Below are positions 51,541 to 59,690 of a stretch of 64,000 nucleotides of DNA, piece after piece. The DNA comes from UBA8337 sp965221415. GTDB taxonomy: Bacteria; Pseudomonadota; Alphaproteobacteria; RS24. Numbering within the stretch: the first letter of the stretch is position 1; every line of letters begins with the position of its first letter. The notes under the pieces are model-generated. The model worked only from the letters and a program-made list of their open reading frames with translations. It was not told where the DNA came from and did not search any database. The position numbers and the translations under genes were made by a program. The DNA is taken from positions 1,488,001-1,552,000 of the forward strand of contig OZ244887.1 in the NCBI GenBank assembly GCA_965221415.1, written 5' to 3'.

Positions 51541-51787
51541 TTCAAGGCAAAAAAGAGAGGCTAAAAAGGCCGGCAGTATAAAACCACCGGCCGCCAACTG
51601 GCAGCCCGGGCGGAGGAAAAACGCATGGTAGGTGGGAATAACCAACACGCCTTCCCACAGGCTTAACTAATCAGCACACATTAACTGTGTGCGTTCTATT
51701 TCGGGCATGCAAAGACGACTGGCAAGCACAATATTTTTAGATATCTTAATATATTCCAATAAACTCACTAAAGTGAGTTTATCTCTT
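51541..51787. other. Non-coding region between groES and the SDR gene with three inverted repeats
   Basis: About 250 bp without a credible gene. It holds GGCCGG/CCGGCC (51568-51573 and 51587-51592), a hairpin GCACACA/TGTGTGC (51674-51680 and 51686-51692, five-base loop), and a near-perfect 20-bp palindrome with arms AAACTCACT and AGTGAGTTT (51761-51780) just beyond the SDR stop. The last could act as a weak terminator for the SDR gene or as an operator. Only shadow reading frames are open. Confidence 0.5.
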
Positions 51788-52552
51788 TTAAGCAATCGTC
51801 TGCCCGCCATCAATGACCATTTGCTGACCCGTCATAAAAGCGCCCGCCTCGCTGGCAAGGAAAACCGCCGCCCCTGCGATTTCATCTGGCACCCCAATGC
51901 GCCGCATCGGCGTAGAGGCCGTCGATTGCTCTAAAATATCGGGATTATCCCACAAGGCTTGCGCAAAATAAGTTTTAATCAGCCCCGGCGCGATGGCATT
52001 GGCACGGATGTTCTTGCTGCCATGCTCGACGGCAATATTGCGCGCCAGTTGAAAATCCGCCGCTTTGGAAATGCCATATGTACCCAGCATAGGTGAGCCT
52101 TTAATGCCACCAATCGACGAAATAATCACAATCGCTCCATCCTTGCGCTCTAACATATCGGGCAGCACCATATTGCACAGCCAATGGTTGGATTTCACAT
52201 TGCTCGCCATGATTTTATCAAAAGCGTCATCGGGACAATCCATGGAAGGCCCGAAATACGGATTTACCGCCGCGTTGCAAACCAGAATATCGACTTGGCC
52301 AAAATGCGATTTGGCTTGGTCAGCCAGATTTTGGAGCTGCTCTTTATCGCCAATATTGCACTGCACCGTCAGGGCGCGACCTGCGTGTTTTTCGTTAATC
52401 GAGTCCGTCACCTCGTCGCAAGCGGCTGCTTTGCGGCTCGAGACCACGACATTCGCGCCATGGTCAGCCATTTGACGGGCAATCGCCTCGCCAATGCCGC
52501 GCGACGCGCCCGTGATAATAGCTGTTTTTCCAGAAAGATCGAAAAGTGTCAT
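51788..52552 (-). CDS. Short-chain dehydrogenase/reductase
   Basis: A classical SDR of 254 residues with the NAD(P) motif TGASRGIGEAIA (about 15-26), NAAV, the catalytic Ser in IISSIGG and YGISK (Tyr and Lys), and a C-terminal substrate loop (PMRRIGVPDEIAG). It may be a 3-oxoacyl or hydroxyacyl reductase; in other bacteria such SDRs accompany ACAD10/11-type genes, which occur here only at a distance. TAGGAG precedes the ATG. It is divergent from the HAD gene across 107 bp. Confidence 0.92.
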   Translation of the reverse strand: MTLFDLSGKTAIITGASRGIGEAIARQMADHGANVVVSSRKAAACDEVTDSINEKHAGRALTVQCNIGDKEQLQNLADQAKSHFGQVDILVCNAAVNPYFGPSMDCPDDAFDKIMASNVKSNHWLCNMVLPDMLERKDGAIVIISSIGGIKGSPMLGTYGISKAADFQLARNIAVEHGSKNIRANAIAPGLIKTYFAQALWDNPDILEQSTASTPMRRIGVPDEIAGAAVFLASEAGAFMTGQQMVIDGGQTIA

Positions 52553-52596
52553 TTTGTACTCCTATTATTTTGCCAGAACGCTAACAGAAAACGCCC

Positions 52597-52612
52597 TTGC
52601 GTCAATACGCAA
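52597..52612. repeat. Perfect inverted repeat between divergent SDR and HAD genes
   Basis: TTGCGT (52597-52602), CAAT, then ACGCAA (52607-52612) form a perfect 6-bp dyad. It overlaps a TTGACG -35-like box on the SDR strand (52605-52600). It is an operator candidate for the divergent pair; the binding protein is unknown. Confidence 0.35.
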
Positions 52613-52659
52613 CTGACAGGCTCTTGACGAATACACCCGAAACAGGCAGCTTTGCACGG

Positions 52660-53520
52660 ATGAGTTTACCACAAATGCTTTCAGGTCTTTCCGACATCGC
52701 AGCCGATTATGACGCGTTGATTGTCGATATTTGGGGCGTCTTGCATAATGGCCAGTCGCCCTATGCGGGGGTCGATGACGCGCTGCAAAGATTCCGCGAA
52801 AGCGGTGGCAAAGTGCTGCTGCTATCCAATGCGCCGCGCCCCAGTGCTATGGCGCTCGAACGGCTCGATGCGATTGGCAATCAGCGCAACTCGTTTGACG
52901 ATATTCTGACCTCGGGCGATGCCACCCGCGCCCTGCTCGATGACCTCGCCAAGCAAGGCAAACGCTGTCGCCATATCGGGCCCGATAAGGATGCGGAGCT
53001 GGTGGCGCAGCTGGATATCGAACTCACCAATATAGATAATGACGCTGATGTGGTGCTGTTTTCGGGCATGTATGATGACAGCACTGAAACGCCCGCCGAT
53101 TACGCCGATATGTTGGCGCAATTTAGAGCGCACAATCTGCCGCTTATTTGTCCCAACCCCGACCGCACCGTGATGACGGGCGATAACATTATTTATTGTG
53201 CGGGAGCGGTGGCCGAAGAATATGAAAATATCGGCGGCGAGGTCATCTGGATTGGCAAGCCTTACCCCACCGTCTACACCCGCGCCAAAGCCATGCTAAG
53301 CGACCTATCTGGTATGGAAGCGCCGCGTATTCTGGCGATTGGCGACGGCCCGAAAACCGATATAATCGGCGCACAAGCGGCCAACATAGACGCGCTGTTC
53401 ATAACTGGCGGCCTTGCCCGTGCATCGGGCGTAAAAATCGACACGCCCGAAGATATCGCCGCCTTGCTCGCGGCAGAAAACACCGCCGCGCACTTTGCCA
53501 TGCTGCATTTAACTTGGTAA
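52660..53520 (+). CDS. HAD-superfamily subfamily IIA hydrolase
   Basis: A HAD phosphatase of 286 residues (TIGR01459-like group found next to ribF in alphaproteobacteria). Motif I is LIVDIWGVLHNG with the nucleophile Asp; motif II is in LLLSNAPRP; the C-terminal IGKPYPTVYTRA and AIGDGPKTDIIGA supply motifs III and IV. The ATG at 52660 (MSLPQMLSG) is preferred over upstream in-frame starts. Its substrate is unknown; adjacency to ribF raises the possibility of flavin-phosphate turnover, an inference. Confidence 0.88.
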   Translation: MSLPQMLSGLSDIAADYDALIVDIWGVLHNGQSPYAGVDDALQRFRESGGKVLLLSNAPRPSAMALERLDAIGNQRNSFDDILTSGDATRALLDDLAKQGKRCRHIGPDKDAELVAQLDIELTNIDNDADVVLFSGMYDDSTETPADYADMLAQFRAHNLPLICPNPDRTVMTGDNIIYCAGAVAEEYENIGGEVIWIGKPYPTVYTRAKAMLSDLSGMEAPRILAIGDGPKTDIIGAQAANIDALFITGGLARASGVKIDTPEDIAALLAAENTAAHFAMLHLTW

Positions 53521-53530
53521 TAGAGTAACC

Positions 53531-54499
53531 ATGAGCCAACCGCACGCAAAACCCTATCAGCTTTTGAGAAGTCTCGACGACCTGCCCGAGACGCATCGCG
53601 GCTGCGTGTTGGCCATCGGTAATTTTGACGGTGTGCATCTGGGGCATCAGCAAGTGATTGCGCAAGCCCACGCCCTCGCCCGCAAACTCGACGCGCCTTT
53701 GGGCGTTATGTTGTTCGACCCGCATCCGCAGCAGTTTTTTGCCCCCGATGCGCCGCCCTTTCGGCTGACGCGGCTGGTTACGCGGGCGGCTCTTTTGGCC
53801 GATTTGGGGGTCGGCTTCACCCTCGCCTTGCCGTTCAACGCGGCGATGGCGGCCTGCGAAGCAGAAGATTTCATCCGCGATATTTTATGCGACAAGCTGG
53901 CCGTGAAAGCCGTCGCTGTCGGGTATGATTTTTGCTTCGGCACAAAGCGGCGCGGCAATTTCGCGATGCTCGCCGAATATGGCGCGCAGTTAGGCTTTGA
54001 GGCGCACGCCACCGACGCGGTGCTACAACCAGATAGCACGACGCCCTATTCATCGTCGGCTATTCGTAACTTTCTGCGCGATGGAGAGCCTGAAAAAGCT
54101 GCCACGCTGATGGGGCATGCCTTCGCCATTGAGGCCGCCGTGCAACAAGGCGACCAACGCGGTCGCACCATCGGATTTGCCACCGCCAATATGCCGCTTG
54201 ATGATTATGTATTGCCGAAATTTGGGGTCTATGCGGTGTGCGCCGAGATTCTCGATGGCACGCACAAAGGCCAGACACTTAGCGGTGTCGCTAATCTTGG
54301 CCTGCGCCCGACTGTCGGCACAGATAGGCCGCGTCTTGAAACGCATTTGTTTGATTTTGCGGGCGATATTTACGGGGCTAATCTGCGCGTGTCGCTGTTG
54401 CATTTTATCCGCCCCGAACAAAAATTTGACGGCCTTGATGCGCTGAAAGCACAAATCGCCAAGGACGTCGATATAGCCCACGACTTGCTGAGCAATTAG
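53531..54499 (+). CDS. ribF: Bifunctional riboflavin kinase / FAD synthetase
   Basis: Makes FMN and FAD from riboflavin. The N-terminal nucleotidyltransferase domain has AIGNFDGVHLGHQQVI and VGYDFCFGTKRRGN; the C-terminal kinase domain has GRTIGFATANM and the typical GVANLGLRPT with LETHLFDF. The 322 residues are the usual length. It starts 10 bp after the HAD gene and is followed by ileS, a standard order. Confidence 0.96.
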   Translation: MSQPHAKPYQLLRSLDDLPETHRGCVLAIGNFDGVHLGHQQVIAQAHALARKLDAPLGVMLFDPHPQQFFAPDAPPFRLTRLVTRAALLADLGVGFTLALPFNAAMAACEAEDFIRDILCDKLAVKAVAVGYDFCFGTKRRGNFAMLAEYGAQLGFEAHATDAVLQPDSTTPYSSSAIRNFLRDGEPEKAATLMGHAFAIEAAVQQGDQRGRTIGFATANMPLDDYVLPKFGVYAVCAEILDGTHKGQTLSGVANLGLRPTVGTDRPRLETHLFDFAGDIYGANLRVSLLHFIRPEQKFDGLDALKAQIAKDVDIAHDLLSN

Positions 54500-54555
54500 C
54501 TTGGCACAACACGCGGAGATTGCTACAACCGCCCCCAAAGAGAATATGAGTGAGC

Positions 54556-57372
54556 ATGAGTGAAACCGAAAACGACGCACGCGATTATCGCGACACGCTG
54601 AACTTGCCGCAAACCGAGTTCCCGATGAAAGCTGGTCTGCCGAAGCGCGAGCCAGATATGCTTGCCCATTGGGATGCTATCGATTTGCATAACCAACTGC
54701 GCACGCAAAGCAAAGCCCGCCCGCCTTTCGTGTTGCATGACGGGCCGCCTTACGCCAATGGCGATATTCATATCGGCCACGCGCTGAATAAAATTCTCAA
54801 AGATATCATCGTCCGCGCCCAGCAAATGATGGGCAAAAACGCCGTCTATGTGCCGGGCTGGGATTGTCACGGCCTGCCGATTGAGTGGAAAATCGAAGAG
54901 CAATATCGCAATAAAGGTCAGGATAAAGACGATGTCCCCGCCAGCGAGTTTCGCGCTCAGTGCCGCCAATTTGCCGAAAAATGGGTGGCCACCCAATCAG
55001 AACAATTCCAACGCCTCGGCATTATCGGCGATTGGCAAGCACCCTACACCACAATGGCCTTTGACGCTGAAGCAACCATCGTGCAGGAGTTTCAAAAATT
55101 CGTGATGGACGGCTCACTCTATCGCGGCTCGAAGCCCGTCATGTGGTCCGTGGTCGAAAAAACCGCCCTCGCCGAGGCCGAAATCGAATATGAAGAACAC
55201 GTCTCGCCAACCATTTTTGTGAAGTTTCCCGTGCAAGGCATGGCCGACACCTACGCCGTTATCTGGACGACCACGCCATGGACAATCCCCGGCAATCGCG
55301 CCATCGCCTATGCCGCCCATCTAAGCTATGGCCTATACGAAGCCAATGGCGATAAGCTGATTTTATGCGACAATCTGGCCGCGCAAGTTATGGCCGCCGC
55401 CGAGATTGAAGATGTCACCCGCCTCGAGGACATCTCCCCCGAAGGTCTCGTCTGTCAGCATCCGTTTCACGGCCAAGGCTATGATTTTGACGTGCCTGTT
55501 TTGGCGGGTGATTTTGTCACCGATGAAACTGGCACGGGACTGGTGCATATCGCCCCCGGACATGGCCAAGACGATTTCGAATTGGGTCTCAAACATAATA
55601 TTGAAGTGCCGTTTACCGTTGATGAGGCGGGGGTTTACTACGACCATGTGCCGCTTTTTGCAGGCCGCCGTGTACTCAATGAAAAGGGCAAAGACCCGAA
55701 AGGCGATGAAAGCGCAAATGGCGGGGTCATCGGCGCTTTGATTGAAGCCAACGCTTTATTGGCCAAGGGTAAGCTGCGCCATCAATATCCGCATAGTTGG
55801 CGGTCAAAAGCGCCGCTTATTTTTCGCAACACACCGCAATGGTTTATCTCCATGTCGCAAACGGGCTTGCGCGACAAAGCCCTCAAAGCCATCGACGAGG
55901 TCAACTGGTATCCCAAAGCAGGCCGCAACCGTATTCATGCCATGGTCGAAAGCCGCCCCGATTGGGTCGTCTCGCGCCAACGCGCATGGGGCGTGCCGCT
56001 AAGTATTTTCGTTGCCAAAGCCGATAACAGCATTTTGCGCGACGCAAACGTCAACCAACGCATTGTCGATGCGGTAAAGGCGCGCGGTGCCGATGCATGG
56101 TTCGACACACCGCCGCAAGAATTTCTCGGCGACGATTATCAAGCCGATGATTACGAACAAGTCAGCGATATTCTCGATGTCTGGTTCGATAGCGGCGTGA
56201 CCCACGCCTTTGTGCTAGAGGCACGCGACGAGTTACACTGGCCAGCCGATGTCTATCTCGAAGGCTCCGACCAACATCGCGGCTGGTTTCAATCATCCTT
56301 GTTAGAATCATGCGCCACGCGTGGGGTCGCGCCTTACAAAAATGTCGTCACCCATGGTTTCACGATGGATGAAAAGGGACGCAAAATGTCGAAATCAATC
56401 GGCAATGCCGTCGACCCGCTAAAAGTCATTGAGCAATCGGGCGCGGAGATTATCCGCCTATGGACGGTGTCGTGCGATTATTCCGAAGACCAACGCATCG
56501 GCCCAGAAATCATCAAGGCCAATACCGATGCCTATCGCAAAATGCGTAATTGCTTCCGCTTTCTGCTCGGCAATCTGACCGATTTTGACCCTGCCGAGAA
56601 AGTCGATATTGCCGATATGCCAGAATTAGAGCGCTATATTGCCCACCGCCTCGCCGAATTGGATGACCTCGCGCGCGACAATTATAATCACTTTGATTTC
56701 CGCAAAATCTATCAGGCGCTGTTCAATTTTATGACCGTCGATTTATCGGCGTTCTATTTCGATATTCGCAAAGACACATTATATTGCGACCCGCATACGA
56801 GCCTTGAGCGTCGCGCCGCCCGCACCATGATGGATATGATTTTCCATTGCCTCACGCGTTGGCTGGCACCCATTTTGAGTTTCACCACAGAAGAAGTGTG
56901 GCAATCGCGATTTGGCCAAAGCGATGATAGCATCCACTTGCAGCAATTTATCGATATTCCAGACGCGTGGCGAGACGCTGAACTGGCGGCCAAATGGGAA
57001 CACATCCGCGCTATTCGGCGTGTGGTGACGGGGGCGTTAGAAATCGAACGCCGCGAAAAGCGCATTGGCTCGAGTCTGGAAGCCGCGCCCGTGCTGTATG
57101 TCGCCGACGCGCAAAGTCTCGCCGTGATGGAAGGTCAAAACATGGCCGATATTTGCATCACCAGTCAAATCGACATTCGCCATGAAGCCCCCCCCGCCGA
57201 GGCCTTTAGCCTCGCCGATGTGGCAGGCGTGGGCGTTGTGCCGCACATGGCGCAGGGGCAAAAATGCTTGCGCTCGTGGAAAATCTCGCCAGAGGTCGGC
57301 TCCGTCGAGGGCTATCCCGATTTAAGCCCTCGCGATGCAGCCGCGGTCGCCGAATATGATGCCAACCACTAA
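54556..57372 (+). CDS. ileS: Isoleucyl-tRNA synthetase
   Basis: A class I synthetase of about 938 residues. The HIGH motif is in ANGDIHIGHALNKIL (about 70) and KMSKS in KGRKMSKSIGN (about 610); the editing domain lies between. The C-terminus reads GQKCLRSWKISPEVG rather than the KCxRCW zinc-binding form, so it probably lacks the C-terminal zinc. I prefer the ATG at 54556; a GTG at 54550 would add two residues. The stop overlaps lspA, an arrangement seen widely. Confidence 0.97.
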   Translation: MSETENDARDYRDTLNLPQTEFPMKAGLPKREPDMLAHWDAIDLHNQLRTQSKARPPFVLHDGPPYANGDIHIGHALNKILKDIIVRAQQMMGKNAVYVPGWDCHGLPIEWKIEEQYRNKGQDKDDVPASEFRAQCRQFAEKWVATQSEQFQRLGIIGDWQAPYTTMAFDAEATIVQEFQKFVMDGSLYRGSKPVMWSVVEKTALAEAEIEYEEHVSPTIFVKFPVQGMADTYAVIWTTTPWTIPGNRAIAYAAHLSYGLYEANGDKLILCDNLAAQVMAAAEIEDVTRLEDISPEGLVCQHPFHGQGYDFDVPVLAGDFVTDETGTGLVHIAPGHGQDDFELGLKHNIEVPFTVDEAGVYYDHVPLFAGRRVLNEKGKDPKGDESANGGVIGALIEANALLAKGKLRHQYPHSWRSKAPLIFRNTPQWFISMSQTGLRDKALKAIDEVNWYPKAGRNRIHAMVESRPDWVVSRQRAWGVPLSIFVAKADNSILRDANVNQRIVDAVKARGADAWFDTPPQEFLGDDYQADDYEQVSDILDVWFDSGVTHAFVLEARDELHWPADVYLEGSDQHRGWFQSSLLESCATRGVAPYKNVVTHGFTMDEKGRKMSKSIGNAVDPLKVIEQSGAEIIRLWTVSCDYSEDQRIGPEIIKANTDAYRKMRNCFRFLLGNLTDFDPAEKVDIADMPELERYIAHRLAELDDLARDNYNHFDFRKIYQALFNFMTVDLSAFYFDIRKDTLYCDPHTSLERRAARTMMDMIFHCLTRWLAPILSFTTEEVWQSRFGQSDDSIHLQQFIDIPDAWRDAELAAKWEHIRAIRRVVTGALEIERREKRIGSSLEAAPVLYVADAQSLAVMEGQNMADICITSQIDIRHEAPPAEAFSLADVAGVGVVPHMAQGQKCLRSWKISPEVGSVEGYPDLSPRDAAAVAEYDANH

Positions 57373-57850
57373 CAGCTTCAGCCTTGAGCAGGGGCTCACA
57401 TGGGCGGCCATTTGGGCAGCGCTCGACCAAACCAGTAAATGGGCGGTCGTGCATGGGATGTCTTTGCAAGAGGCGCAGCCGCACAAAGTCTTACCCTTCA
57501 TGGATGTGACCCTGATTTGGAACAAAGGCATCAGCTATGGGTTATTTGACAGCTCGGGCGATGTCGGTCGCTGGGTGCTGAGCCTATTGGCCGTCGTCGC
57601 GATATTATATTTTTTATGGCTCATCAAAATAGGCGCGTCGCGGCGTATCGGCATGGCCTACGCCCTGATTGCAGGCGGGGCTTTAGGCAATCTGGTCGAC
57701 CGCTTATGGTATGGTGCGGTCGTCGATTTCATCTCGCTGCACGCAGCTGGATTTTATTGGTATGTATTTAATCTGGCCGATATCTGGATTAGCCTCGCCG
57801 TGATTATTCTCGTCTACGATATCATGCGCGGCGAGACCCCCGCCCGATGA
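57359..57850 (+). CDS. lspA: Lipoprotein signal peptidase
   Basis: The inner-membrane aspartyl peptidase that removes the signal peptide from prolipoproteins. The 163 residues have four hydrophobic helices and the catalytic aspartates D123 (AVVDFISLHA) and D141 (FNLADIWI). The gene begins inside the end of ileS (ATGs at 57356 and 57359 are both possible). Two genes downstream encode lipoproteins that would be its substrates. Confidence 0.96.
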   Translation: MPTTNSFSLEQGLTWAAIWAALDQTSKWAVVHGMSLQEAQPHKVLPFMDVTLIWNKGISYGLFDSSGDVGRWVLSLLAVVAILYFLWLIKIGASRRIGMAYALIAGGALGNLVDRLWYGAVVDFISLHAAGFYWYVFNLADIWISLAVIILVYDIMRGETPAR

Positions 57851-57914
57851 TTGGCGGCTTTGCGTTGGCGGGTATTTCGGGTATATATGAACCCCATCAT
57901 AAACGAGGCTTATT

Positions 57915-58331
57915 GTGAACAAGAAAACAATCTGGACATTTCTTTTGGCATTTGCCGTGGCGGCGCCTTTGGCGGGGTGCGGTGGCGATTCAACCACTCT
58001 GGGTTATGGCAAGAACGCGCCAAACGAGTTTAATGTTGTGCGCCGTGCGCCGCTTATTCTGCCGCCTGAGTTTAATCTGCGCCCGCCTTCGGTTAATAGC
58101 GCGCGCCCGATAACCCCGACAGGTGCAGAATTAGCACGCCTGATTGTGCTGCCCAACGCACCGCAAACACCTTTAGCGCCGGCCGAGCAAAACCTGCTCG
58201 ACAAAGCCGCACGCGGTAAAGTTTTTGGCAGTGGTGTGCGCGAAGAATTACAAAATAAAAGCAGCGGCACTGCCAGCGAGAATGCCGCCACAGTCGAGGC
58301 CCTCACCAAAGATTTGGCCGAAGACGAGTAA
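57915..58331 (+). CDS. DUF3035-type lipoprotein (possible BamF)
   Basis: A 138-residue exported lipoprotein with a signal peptide and lipobox LAGC (C22). The low-complexity, Pro-rich middle and the region FNVVRRAPLILPPEFNLRPP match the DUF3035 family. Alphaproteobacterial proteins of this kind have been proposed as BamF of the outer-membrane assembly machine; that link is modest. The start is a GTG at 57915 with ACGAGG upstream. It lies between lspA and the first M16 peptidase. Confidence 0.78.
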   Translation: MNKKTIWTFLLAFAVAAPLAGCGGDSTTLGYGKNAPNEFNVVRRAPLILPPEFNLRPPSVNSARPITPTGAELARLIVLPNAPQTPLAPAEQNLLDKAARGKVFGSGVREELQNKSSGTASENAATVEALTKDLAEDE

Positions 58332-58337
58332 GCGAGC

Positions 58338-59690
58338 ATGGCAAAAATGCGCCGCCTATTTATCAGCCTTATGATAGCAGGGGTTTTTCTCAGCGCCTGC
58401 GACCCCAAGCCAACGGGCCCGAAAGTCGAATCCGACAAGCTCGATAATGGGCTGGAAATCATCGTTATCCCCGACCATCGCTCCGATGTCGTCACGCATA
58501 TGCTGTGGTATAAGGTTGGCTCAGCCGACGAGCCGCGCGGCAAATCGGGCATTGCGCATTTCTTCGAACATTTGATGTTTCGCGGCACCAAAAACATTGC
58601 CCCCGGCGCGTTTTCTAAAACCGTCGCCAGACTGGGCGGGCAAGATAACGCCTTCACCTCATATGATTACACGGCTTATTTCCAACGCATCCATCGCGAT
58701 AAATTACCGACCATGATGGAGATGGAAGCCGAGCGAATGCGCGCGCTAATTATCAATCCCGATATTGTCGCCATCGAGCGCGATGTGATTTTGGAAGAGC
58801 GTTCCTTGCGTGTCGATAGCCGCCCTGCCAGTCTGTTAAGCGAAAAATTGCGGGCGCGTCTACATGCCGATGCTAGCTATAGCGTGCCAGTCATTGGTTG
58901 GCGCGGCGAGATTGAAGCCCTCAACGCCACTGACGCGCAGCGTTTTTACGACCGTTATTACGCCCCCGATAATGCCGTTTTGGTCGTTGCGGGCGCGGTG
59001 ACCATGGCCGATGTGAAACCCTTGGCCGAAGCCCATTACGGAAGCCTACGCCCCAGTGGTAATCCGCGTGGCGCGCGCCAAATCGCCACCGATTTACGCG
59101 TCATAGACTCTGACAAAGCCGAAATTTTGCGTGATGCGCGGGTACGTCAGCCAAGTTGGCAACGGATTTATCGCCTGCCGCAATATAAAAGCGAAACGAA
59201 ACGGCTATTTGCCGCCGCCGATGTGCTCGCCGAAATCCTTGGTGGCGGGCTTACGGGGCGGCTTTATCAAACGCTTGTGGTGCAGCAAAAACGCGCAAGC
59301 AGTGCTGGCGCATATGCCGATAGCGCGCGGCTTGATAATGGCGAGTTTGCCATTTACGCCACCCTCGCCCCCGATAGCGATTTCGCAACACTGGCGGCGC
59401 ATATCGATAGCGAAATCGAGAGGCTTAAAACCACACTGCCCACGCAGGCTGAAATCACCCGCGCCAAAATGCAACTGGTCTCTGGTTTAATTTATGCTCA
59501 AGACAGTCAGCAAAGCATGGCGCAGATATTTGGCCGCGCCGCCATGCTCGGGCTTAGCCCTGCCGATGTGGTGAGTTGGACAAACGAGATTGAACAAGTC
59601 AGCGCGCAGGATGTGCAGCACGCAGCGACGCTTTTGCTAAATCGCGACCATAGCATTACTGGCCATCTCACCCATCAGGACGCAAAATGA
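58338..59690 (+). CDS. M16 zinc peptidase, lipoprotein, catalytic subunit
   Basis: A pitrilysin-family peptidase of 450 residues with a lipoprotein signal (LSAC, C21). The inverted zinc motif HxxEH is intact (GIAHFFEHLMF, H74/E77/H78), and the distal Glu lies in IERDVILEE. It is anchored in a membrane facing the periplasm. The next gene encodes a second M16 protein lacking the zinc motif, and the two overlap by 4 nt, so they likely form a heterodimeric or two-part protease like mitochondrial MPP or PqqL-type pairs. Confidence 0.93.
   Translation: MAKMRRLFISLMIAGVFLSACDPKPTGPKVESDKLDNGLEIIVIPDHRSDVVTHMLWYKVGSADEPRGKSGIAHFFEHLMFRGTKNIAPGAFSKTVARLGGQDNAFTSYDYTAYFQRIHRDKLPTMMEMEAERMRALIINPDIVAIERDVILEERSLRVDSRPASLLSEKLRARLHADASYSVPVIGWRGEIEALNATDAQRFYDRYYAPDNAVLVVAGAVTMADVKPLAEAHYGSLRPSGNPRGARQIATDLRVIDSDKAEILRDARVRQPSWQRIYRLPQYKSETKRLFAAADVLAEILGGGLTGRLYQTLVVQQKRASSAGAYADSARLDNGEFAIYATLAPDSDFATLAAHIDSEIERLKTTLPTQAEITRAKMQLVSGLIYAQDSQQSMAQIFGRAAMLGLSPADVVSWTNEIEQVSAQDVQHAATLLLNRDHSITGHLTHQDAK

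Noticed and set aside
51445..51648. Short frame upstream of groES as a possible small protein
   Set aside because: It overlaps the groES start and the heat-shock promoter; its composition is unlike that of real genes here.
51674..51692. GCACACA/TGTGTGC hairpin considered as a CIRCE element for groESL
   Set aside because: It does not match TTAGCACTC-N9-GAGTGCTAA and lies about 210 bp from groES.
54546..54563. Five-codon open frame (MSEHE) overlapping the ileS start, considered as a regulatory upstream peptide
   Set aside because: It is too short to distinguish from chance and has no attenuator hairpin or isoleucine codons.
58004..58657. 217-codon antisense frame over the DUF3035 lipoprotein and the M16 gene
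   Set aside because: It crosses two well-supported genes on the other strand and has no recognisable domain.
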